The notes under the pieces are model-generated. The model was not told the DNA's origin. It made no database searches and was given only the letters and a program-made list of their open reading frames with translations. 64,000 nt of DNA, from the NCBI RefSeq assembly GCF_010671605.1, contig NZ_JAABOO010000001.1, positions 1,302,001 through 1,366,000 of the forward strand, given 5' to 3'. The stretch's first letter is position 1; the number at the start of each line of letters is the position of its first letter. Shown piece by piece: positions 28,088-36,983 of this stretch. Source of the stretch: Leptobacterium flavescens. Lineage in GTDB: Bacteria; Bacteroidota; Bacteroidia; Flavobacteriales; Flavobacteriaceae. Made by a program: the position numbers and the translations under genes.

Positions 28088-29788
28088 ATGAAACTCCTTC
28101 GCATATTATTGATCTCATGTATGTTTTCTTTTTCATCGACATCCTCTGCTCAACAAAGGATACAGGATTCCATATCAGATTTAAGCTATCAGGAGTTAGC
28201 CAATCATTTTTACGGAAATGAAGATAATAAAGAAGTTGCTATCGTTTATGCCAAGGAATATTTGAATAGAGCAAAAAGAGATAATGATGTTATTAGGATT
28301 GCTGACGGCTATTTTTTTATATCCTATATCTCAGACGAAAGCATTGCCATTAAATATGCTGATAGTATTATACTTAAAACTCAAGGAAAAGTACCCAACA
28401 ATAAATTCTATCCCTTGCAAGGGCATTTTATAAAGGCTGATATACTATATGAGCAAAGGCGATTCAAAGAATCACTTGATCATTATGTAGAAGCTTTCAA
28501 ACTAGCAGAACAAAATGAAGATATAGAAACAAAATTCCTCGTAGAACATCGAATAGGATTAATTAAAAGCAGACTAGGGTATAATGAAGAAGCTCTTCAA
28601 ATTTTCAAAAACTATGTAAAGTTCAATGTCGAGAATGATTATCCTGAAATTTACAATTCCAATTACCTGATAGCCCTTTTCGCCTTATCAGATTCTTATA
28701 GAAGAAATAAGAAAATAGATTCCTCTACCTATATTAATAAAATAGGTTATAAAGAGTCGATTTTATCCAATGATGTTCTTATGAATCATTATTTCAAGTT
28801 TAATGAAGGAGTAAATGAATTCCATAGAGCAAATTATTTGGCATCTATTGACAGTATTAATAAAGCTATTCCAATTATAAGAGAAAACAAGGATAAACCA
28901 AATCTTGCTGAATCCTTCTTTTATCTTGGCAAGTCCCATATGAAGCTTCAAAACAAGGAATTGGCTATGTCCTATTTTAGAAAAGTAGATTCCATTTTTA
29001 TCGATATCGGCGATATTCATCCGGATTTAAGAGAATCCTATGAAATACTAATCAACCAATACAGAAATGAAGGAGATCTGGAGAAGCAATTGATATATAT
29101 TGAGCGTTTAATTAAAGTAGACAGTATTCTTAATGATAATTACAAATATTTATATGATAAATTAAATAAAGGTTACGATACCCCCAGTTTGTTATCGGAA
29201 AAAGAACAGTTGATCCATTCTTTAACAAACAGGAATGAATCTGCCCAAAGAATAATCATGATCCTATTTTCAATATCCTTTCTATTTGCACTTTTAGTAT
29301 TCCTTTATTTTAAGAGAAACAGACAATACAAAAAGAAGTTTGAGCTTTTAATTAAAGAATTAAATGTGGAAACCAAGTCAAGATCAATTGAAAATATGGA
29401 AAAGACTGATAAAGACATGGGGCTTCCAACAGAAATACTACAGACCATTCTAAAGGGACTAAACCATTTTGAAAACAACCATGACTATATTGACAATACT
29501 GTTACATTAAACGGTTTGGCCAAGACTATTGGTTCTAACAGTGCTTACGTTTCTAAAGTGATCAATACGGTTAAGCAAAAAAATTTCTCTTCATATCTGA
29601 ATGATTTGAGAGTTACTTTTGCAACCAAAAAGTTACAAACAGATAAAACTTATCGAAAATTTACTATAAAAGCTATAGCACTCGAAGCAGGGTTTAAAAG
29701 TCCGGAATCTTTCTCCAAGGCTTTTTTCAAAAAAAATGGTATTTATCCTTCTTTTTATATCAAACATCTTGAAAAAAACGACATATAA
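28088..29788 (+). CDS. AraC-type membrane sensor with TPR ectodomain
   Basis: 566 residues. A signal peptide (LLRILLISCMFSFSSTSSAQ) is followed by a TPR-rich periplasmic region (about 35-370; for example YPLQGHFIKADILYEQRRF and SFFYLGKSHMKLQNKELAM). One transmembrane helix lies at about 388-412 and is followed by a basic linker and, at about 455-566, two AraC helix-turn-helix motifs ending GFKSPESFSKAFFKKNGIYPS. This layout is typical of Bacteroidota one-component regulators that read a periplasmic signal and bind DNA directly. As the island's only regulator it probably controls the shared ATTTATAAA sites. Confidence 0.88.
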   Translation: MKLLRILLISCMFSFSSTSSAQQRIQDSISDLSYQELANHFYGNEDNKEVAIVYAKEYLNRAKRDNDVIRIADGYFFISYISDESIAIKYADSIILKTQGKVPNNKFYPLQGHFIKADILYEQRRFKESLDHYVEAFKLAEQNEDIETKFLVEHRIGLIKSRLGYNEEALQIFKNYVKFNVENDYPEIYNSNYLIALFALSDSYRRNKKIDSSTYINKIGYKESILSNDVLMNHYFKFNEGVNEFHRANYLASIDSINKAIPIIRENKDKPNLAESFFYLGKSHMKLQNKELAMSYFRKVDSIFIDIGDIHPDLRESYEILINQYRNEGDLEKQLIYIERLIKVDSILNDNYKYLYDKLNKGYDTPSLLSEKEQLIHSLTNRNESAQRIIMILFSISFLFALLVFLYFKRNRQYKKKFELLIKELNVETKSRSIENMEKTDKDMGLPTEILQTILKGLNHFENNHDYIDNTVTLNGLAKTIGSNSAYVSKVINTVKQKNFSSYLNDLRVTFATKKLQTDKTYRKFTIKAIALEAGFKSPESFSKAFFKKNGIYPSFYIKHLEKNDI

Positions 29789-29818
29789 GCCTCTTTTGCA
29801 GCTAGTGATCATAAAAAA

Positions 29819-29841
29819 GGTCTTCGTTTATAAATAAAGAC
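29819..29841 (+). promoter_or_regulatory. Putative AraC-type operator before the leader peptide
   Basis: GGTCTTCGTTTATAAATAAA is identical, on the opposite strand, to the distal site upstream of the gene at 36984-37271. A TATAATTTG sequence (29854-29862) is a near-match to the -7 box; no TTG is found about 20 bp upstream of it, as might be expected of an activator-dependent promoter. Confidence 0.6.
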
Positions 29842-29918
29842 ATACATCTAACATATAATTTGTAGAATATCAAATAATTAAATTATTTAGAGTTCTAATC
29901 ATCAAAAAATTATGTATT

Positions 29919-30122
29919 ATGAAAAATGCAAGATCGCAATCGAAATTATTTCTGAAAAAATTTAGAGTTGCTAAATTAAATCGCCCTGATCTGATATTAG
30001 GTGGTGAAGGGGATGGAGACGGACAAGGTGAAACAATATTCACTAAAACCAAGACAAAACCTACTGTAAAACCCACTACTGAAAAACCAGTTGCGCAAGA
30101 TGGCATTAGTGAAGAAGGTTAA
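29919..30122 (+). CDS. Putative secreted peptide precursor with double-glycine leader
   Basis: 67 residues. A basic N-terminal half (KLFLKKFRVAKLNRPDLILGG) ends in Gly28-Gly29, like leaders processed by C39 or subtilisin-type proteases. The putative core is acidic and Gly-rich (EGDGDGQGE), then Thr/Lys/Pro-rich (TKTKTKPTVKPTTEKP), with no Cys. No modification enzyme or peptide exporter is nearby, but a subtilase lipoprotein follows after a terminator. The gene has its own operator and terminator, supporting a real gene. The RiPP or bacteriocin assignment is inference. Confidence 0.65.
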   Translation: MKNARSQSKLFLKKFRVAKLNRPDLILGGEGDGDGQGETIFTKTKTKPTVKPTTEKPVAQDGISEEG

Positions 30123-30180
30123 TTTTTTTTTATCTGAAAATTAGTTATCTTCTCCACTTTATGGACATATTAAAATAAAG

Positions 30181-30204
30181 GGCGATCTGCTATATTAGAT
30201 CGCC
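30181..30204 (+). terminator. Intrinsic terminator after leader peptide
   Basis: GGCGATCT (30181-30188) pairs with AGATCGCC (30197-30204) around an 8-nt loop, then TATTATTTAACTTTTA. It separates the peptide gene from the subtilase gene. Confidence 0.8.
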
Positions 30205-30229
30205 TATTATTTAACTTTTAACATCTCTT

Positions 30230-31918
30230 ATGCCTGAAATCTGCAAAAAAATAATTGGTTTAATCCTTCTGATATTAATTTTCTCCTGTAATCGAACAAA
30301 ACACTTTCCTATTCCTTCTTCTATTTCCGATACTATTTCCAAAAAGATTCCGCTATCGGAGGGTGAAATGGAGAACTGGCTGCATAAAGATATTATTAAT
30401 GATACCATACCGGGAACCAGTTTAGAAAGAGCTTATAATGAGTTGTTGAAGGGGCGAAAAGGTCAAAAAGTCATTGTTGCCATTATTGATACTGAAATTG
30501 ACATTAATCACAAAGATCTGGATGGGCAGATTTGGATAAACGAAGATGAAATAGCAAACAATGGTATAGATGACGATGAAAATGGTTATATAGATGACCT
30601 TAACGGATGGAACTTTTTAGGCGGTCTCGATAATAATATTATTTACCTTCATTACGAATCGGTAAGGATCCTCAAAAAATATCAAAGAGTCTTTGAGGGA
30701 AAGAGTATTCAGGATATCTCTAAAGATTCTGTTGATCTATTCAAGCTTTATTTAAAGGCAAAAGATAAATATGATTCACAATTGAATAATGCCAGAGAAG
30801 AACAAGATTATGGAAATTTTCTGGCCGAAGGGTTTAAAAAATCCAAGGAAACGCTGAAACGCTTTTTCCCTAAAGAAGATTATACGTTAACTCAACTCGA
30901 TAGTTTGTATGAAATTTACAAAAATGAGGAAGAACTGAGTAAATGGATCTATTTTATGCAGGATTATTTTCGATACGATCTATCCGAAAAATGGATTTAT
31001 GATTTCAAAAGAAATGCCGATATGGTAATTGAGAAATCTCTTAATTTAGATTATAATGAGCATATTTCTTCCCAAGCAAACGAAAACTCAGTTGAAGACA
31101 CTGATTATGGAAATAATAATATTTCCGGAAACATGGAAGTGTTTTACCACGGAACACAGGTTGCCGGGATAATTACTGCTAAAGGAGAAAATAGTTTAAC
31201 AACAAATGGTGTTTTTAACAATATCGAACTGATGGACCTGGCTGTAGTTGCCAACCATGGGAATGAACGTGATAAAGATATAGCACTCGCCATAAAATAT
31301 GCTGTAGACAACGGAGCCAAAATAATCAACATGAGTTTTGGAAAGGATCTCTCTTCCGATAAAGAATGGGTTCATGAGGCCTTTAAATATGCTGAAAAAA
31401 ATGATGTCTTAATTATTTCTTCTGCAGGTAACAAAAGTTACAATTTAAATTTAATGAATGATTACTATCCCAACGACAATGTGGAAAACAAAGAAGAAAT
31501 CTCAAACAATTTTATTCTGGTAGGAGCAAGCTCATCCAATTTAAATGAAAACCTGGTTGCCAGCTTTTCGAACTACGGAAAATATGATGTAGATATCTTT
31601 GCACCTGGACAAGAGATCAAAACCTTACTTCCTAATAACGGTTATAGGAAGGATAGCGGAACTTCTCTCTCTTCAGGTATTGTGAGCGGTATAGCTGCAT
31701 TAATAAGGTCTCATTATCCGAATTTATCTGCCTCTGAAGTAAAACAGATTCTTATGCGGTCGGGAATAGAATACGATATGATTATAAATGTCCCCGGTTC
31801 CGGAGAAAAAAAACAGAAATTACATTTTAAAGAACTTTCAAAATCAGGAAAAATCATCAATGCATACAATGCCTTTTTAATGGCAAAAGAGCTTAGTAAA
31901 AGCTCTTTTGCACAATAA
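30230..31918 (+). CDS. Subtilisin-like (S8) peptidase lipoprotein
   Basis: 562 residues. The signal LILLILIFSC has a lipobox with Cys20, so it should be membrane-anchored outside the cytoplasm. The catalytic triad is Asp87 (AIIDTEIDINHKDL), His near 307 (YHGTQVAGI; most relatives have HGTHVAG) and Ser near 480 (GTSLSSGIVSG). An insertion of about 180 residues between Asp and His, with WINEDEIANNGIDDDENGYIDD, is typical of a Bacteroidota subclass. It may mature the adjacent peptide or the small secreted proteins of the island; that link is positional only. Confidence 0.88.
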   Translation: MPEICKKIIGLILLILIFSCNRTKHFPIPSSISDTISKKIPLSEGEMENWLHKDIINDTIPGTSLERAYNELLKGRKGQKVIVAIIDTEIDINHKDLDGQIWINEDEIANNGIDDDENGYIDDLNGWNFLGGLDNNIIYLHYESVRILKKYQRVFEGKSIQDISKDSVDLFKLYLKAKDKYDSQLNNAREEQDYGNFLAEGFKKSKETLKRFFPKEDYTLTQLDSLYEIYKNEEELSKWIYFMQDYFRYDLSEKWIYDFKRNADMVIEKSLNLDYNEHISSQANENSVEDTDYGNNNISGNMEVFYHGTQVAGIITAKGENSLTTNGVFNNIELMDLAVVANHGNERDKDIALAIKYAVDNGAKIINMSFGKDLSSDKEWVHEAFKYAEKNDVLIISSAGNKSYNLNLMNDYYPNDNVENKEEISNNFILVGASSSNLNENLVASFSNYGKYDVDIFAPGQEIKTLLPNNGYRKDSGTSLSSGIVSGIAALIRSHYPNLSASEVKQILMRSGIEYDMIINVPGSGEKKQKLHFKELSKSGKIINAYNAFLMAKELSKSSFAQ

Positions 31919-31963
31919 ATAACAGGTAAAAGCAAAAATTTGCCGGTATTTAAAGTTTATAAA

Positions 31964-32290
31964 TCAATTTTCAGCTATCTCTGCTGTAAAACCTTTGACT
32001 GCTTGAGCTAATTTCTTTCCAGCTTCTATACAATCTTTTCCCGTAACGCTTAACTTAACCGTAGTTCCGTTATAATCAACCTCCGCACTAACAGTACAGT
32101 CTTCCATATTATCATAAAGAACAGATTCGATCTTTAGGTCCAGGCTTGCAGGAATTGTCAAATCTGAAATAATAGATTTAGTTACAATAGTTGTGGATTG
32201 ATCATCCTTTTTTTTGATTTCCGAATTATTCGCATATGAATTAGCGAAAAAAAACACACTTAGTGTCAGAACAAAAATTATTTTTTTCAT
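31964..32290 (-). CDS. Small secreted two-cysteine protein, paralog A
   Basis: 108 residues with a signal peptide (MKKIIFVLTLSVFFFANSYA). The mature part has Cys65 in DCTVSAEVDYNG and Cys87 in DCIEAG, 22 residues apart, then the helix-like tail LAQAVKGFTAEI. The same architecture recurs in three neighbours (32422, 36611, 36984). It lies 131 bp after paralog B and is probably in its transcript. Function unknown; a disulfide-bonded periplasmic or exported protein is likely. Confidence 0.8.
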   Translation of the reverse strand: MKKIIFVLTLSVFFFANSYANNSEIKKKDDQSTTIVTKSIISDLTIPASLDLKIESVLYDNMEDCTVSAEVDYNGTTVKLSVTGKDCIEAGKKLAQAVKGFTAEIAEN

Positions 32291-32421
32291 TACAATATTA
32301 TTTTTATGTCATTATATATTTAGTTTACTTTTTCTCCGTCGATCTGAATTTTGTTTATTTATTAAACATATCCCGACCGTATTGGAATCTGGATGAAAGC
32401 AGTCTGATTTAACAGGAGTCA

Positions 32422-32748
32422 TTAATTTTCGCCATTAATTTCCTCCAAAAACCCTTTCACTGCCTGTGCAACACCGGCTCCAGCCTTCTCACAGGTATCC
32501 TCAGTAATACTCAGTGTTGTTTTTACCCCATTATAGCTCAATTCAACACTCAAAGTACATTCATATTCATTTATTTTTTTAAGCTCCAAGGATTTAATAA
32601 TCACTGAAGCAGCATCAATACTTCCTTGCTGTGCTATCTCAGTTTTTTTTATAGTTTGATAATCATTTTCTTTTATTTCAGAACTATTTGCATAAGACTG
32701 AGTAAGAAAACTAAAGCTTATTGCTAAAACAAAAATTATTTTTTTCAT
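32422..32748 (-). CDS. Small secreted two-cysteine protein, paralog B
   Basis: 108 residues with a signal peptide (MKKIIFVLAISFSFLTQSYA). Cys64 in ECTLSVELSYNG and Cys86 in DTCEKAGAG are 22 apart, and the C-terminus is VAQAVKGFLEEINGEN. It is closest to paralog C in the second half, while its signal peptide is nearly identical to A. It has its own promoter/leader cassette (32805-32949) that is duplicated upstream of paralog D. Confidence 0.82.
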   Translation of the reverse strand: MKKIIFVLAISFSFLTQSYANSSEIKENDYQTIKKTEIAQQGSIDAASVIIKSLELKKINEYECTLSVELSYNGVKTTLSITEDTCEKAGAGVAQAVKGFLEEINGEN

Positions 32749-32804
32749 AATATTTATATTTTAATGGTTAATATTTTTGGCAAATTCTGCTTTTGTTATT
32801 TTCG

Positions 32805-32848
32805 CCTACTCTTTAAAGGATTTTCGGCTTCCTCCTTCGTTACGTAAC
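32805..32848 (-). promoter_or_regulatory. Conserved 44-nt 5'-leader element of paralog B
   Basis: Matches 37297-37340 at 41 of 44 positions. On the minus strand it starts with the perfect palindrome GTTACGTAAC (32839-32848), then GAAGGAGGAA and AAATCCTTT, which can pair as AAGGA/TCCTT. It lies between the -7 box and the start codon, so it is transcribed. Confidence 0.75.
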
Positions 32849-32866
32849 TTTTACTTAGATCGCTAT

Positions 32867-32897
32867 CAAATGTAGGCTGGGAAGGGTTTTGAAGCAA
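32867..32897 (-). promoter_or_regulatory. Promoter of paralog B
   Basis: Minus-strand TTG (32895-32897), a 20-bp spacer and TACATTTG (32867-32874) match the Bacteroidota promoter exactly. The same elements with the same spacing occur upstream of paralog D. Confidence 0.85.
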
Positions 32898-32911
32898 ACA
32901 AAGAACCTGAT

Positions 32912-32949
32912 CATTTATAAATGCAAAGAGGTTATTTATAAACAAAGAC
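32912..32949 (-). promoter_or_regulatory. Paired operator sites upstream of paralog B promoter
   Basis: Two direct copies of ATTTATAAA (32913-32921 and 32934-32942) lie 21 bp apart, each followed on the plus strand by an A/G-rich stretch. The proximal copy is 14 bp from the -33 TTG, exactly as upstream of paralog D. Direct repeats two helical turns apart suit an AraC-type regulator. Confidence 0.7.
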
Positions 32950-32983
32950 AAGTCTGATAATAAGCTTAAAGTATGCCGGGATT

Positions 32984-35659
32984 TCAGAACCTAAAATCCA
33001 GTTTGAATAAAAAATATCTGGGTTGTAATCTGTATTCCGTACTATACCTATTCGTATCTCCAATAAAAAAATTGGCAAACGTATTCGTATTCCAAAGATT
33101 TTGTGCTGTAAACTTAAATTTTAACCTGTTTTTCTTAAGTACATATTGCAAATCCAGATCCGTAAAATAGAATGTATTATTCTGATCCAAGTTTCCGAAA
33201 TAGTACCTCTCATTAATAAGTTTAAAAGTGAGTTTTCGTGAAAGATCAAAAGTCATATCCAGGAATGATTTATTATCCGTGTTGGTGCTTTCAATATTTG
33301 TTTCGACCCTGGAAGAGTTCCAGTTCGTTCCTACGTGAAAATTAAAAAAACCTGAAAACGCAGAACGTATCTCCATCCCATAAGAATAAGTCGTTGTTTT
33401 AATATCGCGCAAGTCAGAATTGTTTACAATGTTCTGAAAACTACTCTCCGAAACACTTCCGTTAATTTTAATATTGGAAGAAAGTTTGTCTATAAACTTA
33501 TCGATATTCAGATTCCAGGAATAAGAGGTTTTATCATCCAGAATAATTCTTTCGGACAGGCTAAAGTTGGGGCTTATCTCGGTAGATGAACTTCTGTATT
33601 CATTTTCTTTTTGTAATAAAAAAGAGGTGTTTACCAAAAACTCATCTGCCCAATCACCAAATACATAACTAGTTAAAAACACATTACCCCTTAACTGATC
33701 AAATTCTCCAACTCCCCTATCAAAATTCCTAAATCCTGTAAGTATAAAGTTGTTTTGAATATCTGTTAAAGAAAAATTTCGGGTGTTAAACCGGTAAAGA
33801 ATTGAAAATTTATTCTTCTTATTAATTAACCAGTTCAAACTTAACCCGGGAATTACATAAAAGGATGATTCTCTGGAGATAGTTCCTTCGTTTCCAACCA
33901 AAGCCCACAATTGATGTGGTTCTAAAGACGCTCTCAGCTCAACCTTATTTATCCTGTATTTATATCTTAATTTTCCGAATATATCGTTTAATTGATAATC
34001 CAGGGCGTTAAAAAACTCATTCCCTGCATTAACAACCCCATCGTTTTGATCGATAAAAGAAAGCTGACTATTCAGATTATTTTTTGTATTGGAATACCCC
34101 AGTTTTATTTCAAGATTAGCATTTTTGGAATTAACAATGTAATCACCTTCTATACCAAAAAAATTAAGTTTACTGTCTATATTTTGATGAACCGCCACAA
34201 TATCATTCAACTCTGGAAATAATTGGTCAAAAATAAAATCATCTATTCTGTAAGTTTGAGGCCTTTCATCATATAAATATCTCCCGGTAATAAGAATAGC
34301 GCTTTTATCCTCAATCCGCTTGGTATATGTTATTCTCTGATCTGTAAAATGATTATCGGTATCTAAAAACTGATTAATCTCTTCATTATTAAATATCAGT
34401 CTGGAGACATCTTCTTTATTTGAAATGTTATATTTCCCCGAATATTCAATTCTTGAATCTTTGCTAAGCGAATAAATAGCATCCCATTTACCAAATCCTG
34501 TGCGTATTTTTTTTCGCACTCTAAGATCTTCAGTATTGGTAAAACTATCGTCTCCTATGAAAAACTGCGTGATACTATTTCTGAAAAAATCATTTTCATC
34601 AGTGTTAAAAAAAAGCAATCCTTTAATTTTTAATTTATCCGATGGATTAAATATTCCGCTCAACGACGCTAACTCAGCGTTATTGATATTTACCCTTCTA
34701 CTATTTAAGTTCGGGGTAAAGGTTCCGATATTAACAAATTCATTGGCTGAAAGACCATCTCCTATATAGTTGGTTCCGGATAATGCATTAGGATTGATTA
34801 ATTGATAGATATCTCCTGTAGGGTCTGTTCCGATATTATTGAGCCCTCCAAAAAAATAGTATTTACTTTTCTTATTAAAAGATATAAGGTTAAGCCTATT
34901 TTCATAAAACTGTTCAGAACCATAACCCACTGTTGCATTACCGAATAAAGAAGTTTTTCTATCTTCTTTTAATGTAAGGTTTAGCGCAACTTTATCACTA
35001 TCTTCTATTCCTTTCAGAAGAGCATTGTTCGAAAACTTTTCTAATACCTCAACCTTGTCAAGCACTTCTGAATTAAGGTTTTTGGTCAGCAGCTTATACC
35101 CTTTTTCAAAAAGATCATCTCCTTCAACCATAACTTTTTCAATGGACTTTCCTTGCACGGTTATATTTCCATCCTCACTTACATCAATTCCGGGGAGTTT
35201 TTTTAAAACATCCTCTATTACTTCTTCTGTCCCATCCGTGAAATGATTAACTTTAAAACTAATCGTATCTTTCTTTCTAATTATGGGAATATTTGAATTT
35301 ACCACTACTTCATCCAGAATAAGTGTTTCTCTGCTTAAAACTACATCCCGATGTATTACAGATTGAGGGCGAATACTATCTATTTCGAATAGAACTCGCT
35401 TCTTTTTAAAGGAAAGGCTACTAACATTCAACACGAACGAACCTCTTTTTTTTAAACTAATGGTATATTCTCCTTCCTCATTCGTATATGCGAAGGTCAA
35501 TATTGCTGTTTTTCCCTCTTCCTGAATGAATACATTAGCATAGGGAATAACAACCCCAACCGAATCCTTAACTACACCTTCCACCAATGTTTGCGCCATG
35601 ACTGGCAGAGAGTTAAGTACGGTAAAAAGGAAAATATAAAAAACCCTTTTAGAAAACAT
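32984..35659 (-). CDS. TonB-dependent receptor-like outer-membrane protein
   Basis: 891 residues. Signal peptide (VFYIFLFTVLNSLPVMAQ), then a carboxypeptidase-regulatory-like domain (about 24-105, VEGVVKDSVGVVIPYANVFIQ), a plug-like region (about 120-215, with LKKLPGIDVSEDGNITVQGKS) and a long beta-barrel ending in an aromatic residue (LFKLDFRF). It belongs to the outer-membrane beta-barrel family often adjacent to GLPGLI proteins. The start is 16 bp from the GLPGLI stop. It could import or export the island's small proteins or their ligand. Confidence 0.88.
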   Translation of the reverse strand: MFSKRVFYIFLFTVLNSLPVMAQTLVEGVVKDSVGVVIPYANVFIQEEGKTAILTFAYTNEEGEYTISLKKRGSFVLNVSSLSFKKKRVLFEIDSIRPQSVIHRDVVLSRETLILDEVVVNSNIPIIRKKDTISFKVNHFTDGTEEVIEDVLKKLPGIDVSEDGNITVQGKSIEKVMVEGDDLFEKGYKLLTKNLNSEVLDKVEVLEKFSNNALLKGIEDSDKVALNLTLKEDRKTSLFGNATVGYGSEQFYENRLNLISFNKKSKYYFFGGLNNIGTDPTGDIYQLINPNALSGTNYIGDGLSANEFVNIGTFTPNLNSRRVNINNAELASLSGIFNPSDKLKIKGLLFFNTDENDFFRNSITQFFIGDDSFTNTEDLRVRKKIRTGFGKWDAIYSLSKDSRIEYSGKYNISNKEDVSRLIFNNEEINQFLDTDNHFTDQRITYTKRIEDKSAILITGRYLYDERPQTYRIDDFIFDQLFPELNDIVAVHQNIDSKLNFFGIEGDYIVNSKNANLEIKLGYSNTKNNLNSQLSFIDQNDGVVNAGNEFFNALDYQLNDIFGKLRYKYRINKVELRASLEPHQLWALVGNEGTISRESSFYVIPGLSLNWLINKKNKFSILYRFNTRNFSLTDIQNNFILTGFRNFDRGVGEFDQLRGNVFLTSYVFGDWADEFLVNTSFLLQKENEYRSSSTEISPNFSLSERIILDDKTSYSWNLNIDKFIDKLSSNIKINGSVSESSFQNIVNNSDLRDIKTTTYSYGMEIRSAFSGFFNFHVGTNWNSSRVETNIESTNTDNKSFLDMTFDLSRKLTFKLINERYYFGNLDQNNTFYFTDLDLQYVLKKNRLKFKFTAQNLWNTNTFANFFIGDTNRYSTEYRLQPRYFLFKLDFRF

Positions 35660-35675
35660 TTCTAATTCTTAATTC

Positions 35676-36443
35676 TTATTGTTTTCCAAAATCTCTTTCC
35701 AAAAAATTTTCCGAAGTACTTTCTACACTTACGGTAACACCGCGCGGAAATTTAGATTTAAGTTTTTTTACGAGGTCATTAGCTAAATTCTTTTGTGATT
35801 CTGCATATTCCTGAACACTAATTCTTTTACCTTCTTCAAAAATTTTTGAGTAGTCAAACGCTTTTTGAGGCCCAGAAGTTTTAATGGATTTAAAATAGAA
35901 TTGCACAAACTTTTCTTTGTCATATGCTTCTAAAATAAGTCCTGGTAACCCTTGCAATTTCCATGGCCCTGCATTCACAGGGACATCCAAAGTGTACCAG
36001 GCTGTATAAATTCTTCCTCTAAACTCTCCTATAGCTTTATGACATGTAAAACTCCCTATTTTTTTGGTTTCCTCTTTAAGATCCCATTTAATTCTGGGGT
36101 TGTTTTCCTCAAGAATAATTACTTCCTTAAATCTCAGGCTTCTGGTTAACAAACTACCTTTACCAAAATCTGTATAATTAATAGTTCCTGTTTCATCGGT
36201 TATATCCAGATGAAATTTATAATTACCGAACTCATCTGTGGAAGTTGCAGATTTATTTGTAGTATCGTTCCAGTGAAAAAAAGATCTGTTATTCTGGATA
36301 TACAAGGTTGAATTGTATTGTTTTAACTTACCTAGGTTAATATGCATTTCATAATTTAATGTCATATTGTTTTTATAAGTTCCGTTTTGAGCAACAATTA
36401 TATTACTCAGAGAAAAAACGATTAAATAGAATATTTTTTTCAT
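35676..36443 (-). CDS. GLPGLI family protein
   Basis: 255 residues from the ATG at 36441-36443, giving signal peptide MKKIFYLIVFSLSNIIVAQ; an upstream in-frame start adds 11 unlikely residues. The family motif is explicit in PWKLQGLPGLILEAYD. GLPGLI proteins are Bacteroidota-specific, probably periplasmic, and of unknown function; they regularly sit beside TonB-type barrels, as here with a 16-bp gap. Confidence 0.92.
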   Translation of the reverse strand: MKKIFYLIVFSLSNIIVAQNGTYKNNMTLNYEMHINLGKLKQYNSTLYIQNNRSFFHWNDTTNKSATSTDEFGNYKFHLDITDETGTINYTDFGKGSLLTRSLRFKEVIILEENNPRIKWDLKEETKKIGSFTCHKAIGEFRGRIYTAWYTLDVPVNAGPWKLQGLPGLILEAYDKEKFVQFYFKSIKTSGPQKAFDYSKIFEEGKRISVQEYAESQKNLANDLVKKLKSKFPRGVTVSVESTSENFLERDFGKQ

Positions 36444-36610
36444 AATTTGAATTGTATAGCTGCTTATAAAAACCACCTCTAAAACCCATATGTGATTTTG
36501 GTGTATCTCTTATGGGCTTTAAAGTTGATTTTATGAGTTAAAAATTGAACTTTTAATACTTTTCTAAAGAAAACAAGTAATTGTAAAGACTTGATTATAA
36601 ATAAAATGGA

Positions 36611-36901
36611 TTAATTTTCGCCGCTAACTTCTGCCCAGAAGCCTTTAACGGCTTGTGCTATACCCGCACCAGCTTTTTCACAGTCATCTTCGGTAATACT
36701 TAATTTTATTGCCACACCATTGTAGCTGAATTCTGCACTCAAAGTACAATCGAATTCATCGGTGTTTAGTAATTCAACATCGGTAGTTTTGATATCTAAA
36801 GAAGATATTTGATCTTTAGCTTTTTCCACACTTGAATTACTGGCATATGTATTTGTAAATAATGTTAAACATATTGTCAAAATAAAAATTGTTCTTTTCA
36901 T
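36611..36901 (-). CDS. Small secreted two-cysteine protein, paralog C
   Basis: 96 residues, signal peptide MKRTIFILTICLTLFTNTYA. Cys52 (DCTLSAEFSYNG) and Cys74 (DDCEKAGAG) are 22 apart; the C-terminus IAQAVKGFWAEVSGEN closely matches paralog B. It lies 82 bp after paralog D and 167 bp before the GLPGLI start. No -7 box was found between D and C, so C, GLPGLI and the TonB-type gene are probably transcribed from the D promoter. Confidence 0.82.
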   Translation of the reverse strand: MKRTIFILTICLTLFTNTYASNSSVEKAKDQISSLDIKTTDVELLNTDEFDCTLSAEFSYNGVAIKLSITEDDCEKAGAGIAQAVKGFWAEVSGEN

Positions 36902-36983
36902 AATTGTATATTTTTATAGTTATTAAATTTTGTTTGACAAATCCTCACAATTACTTGTTTAATTTTTAAATGTATTTTCTACA

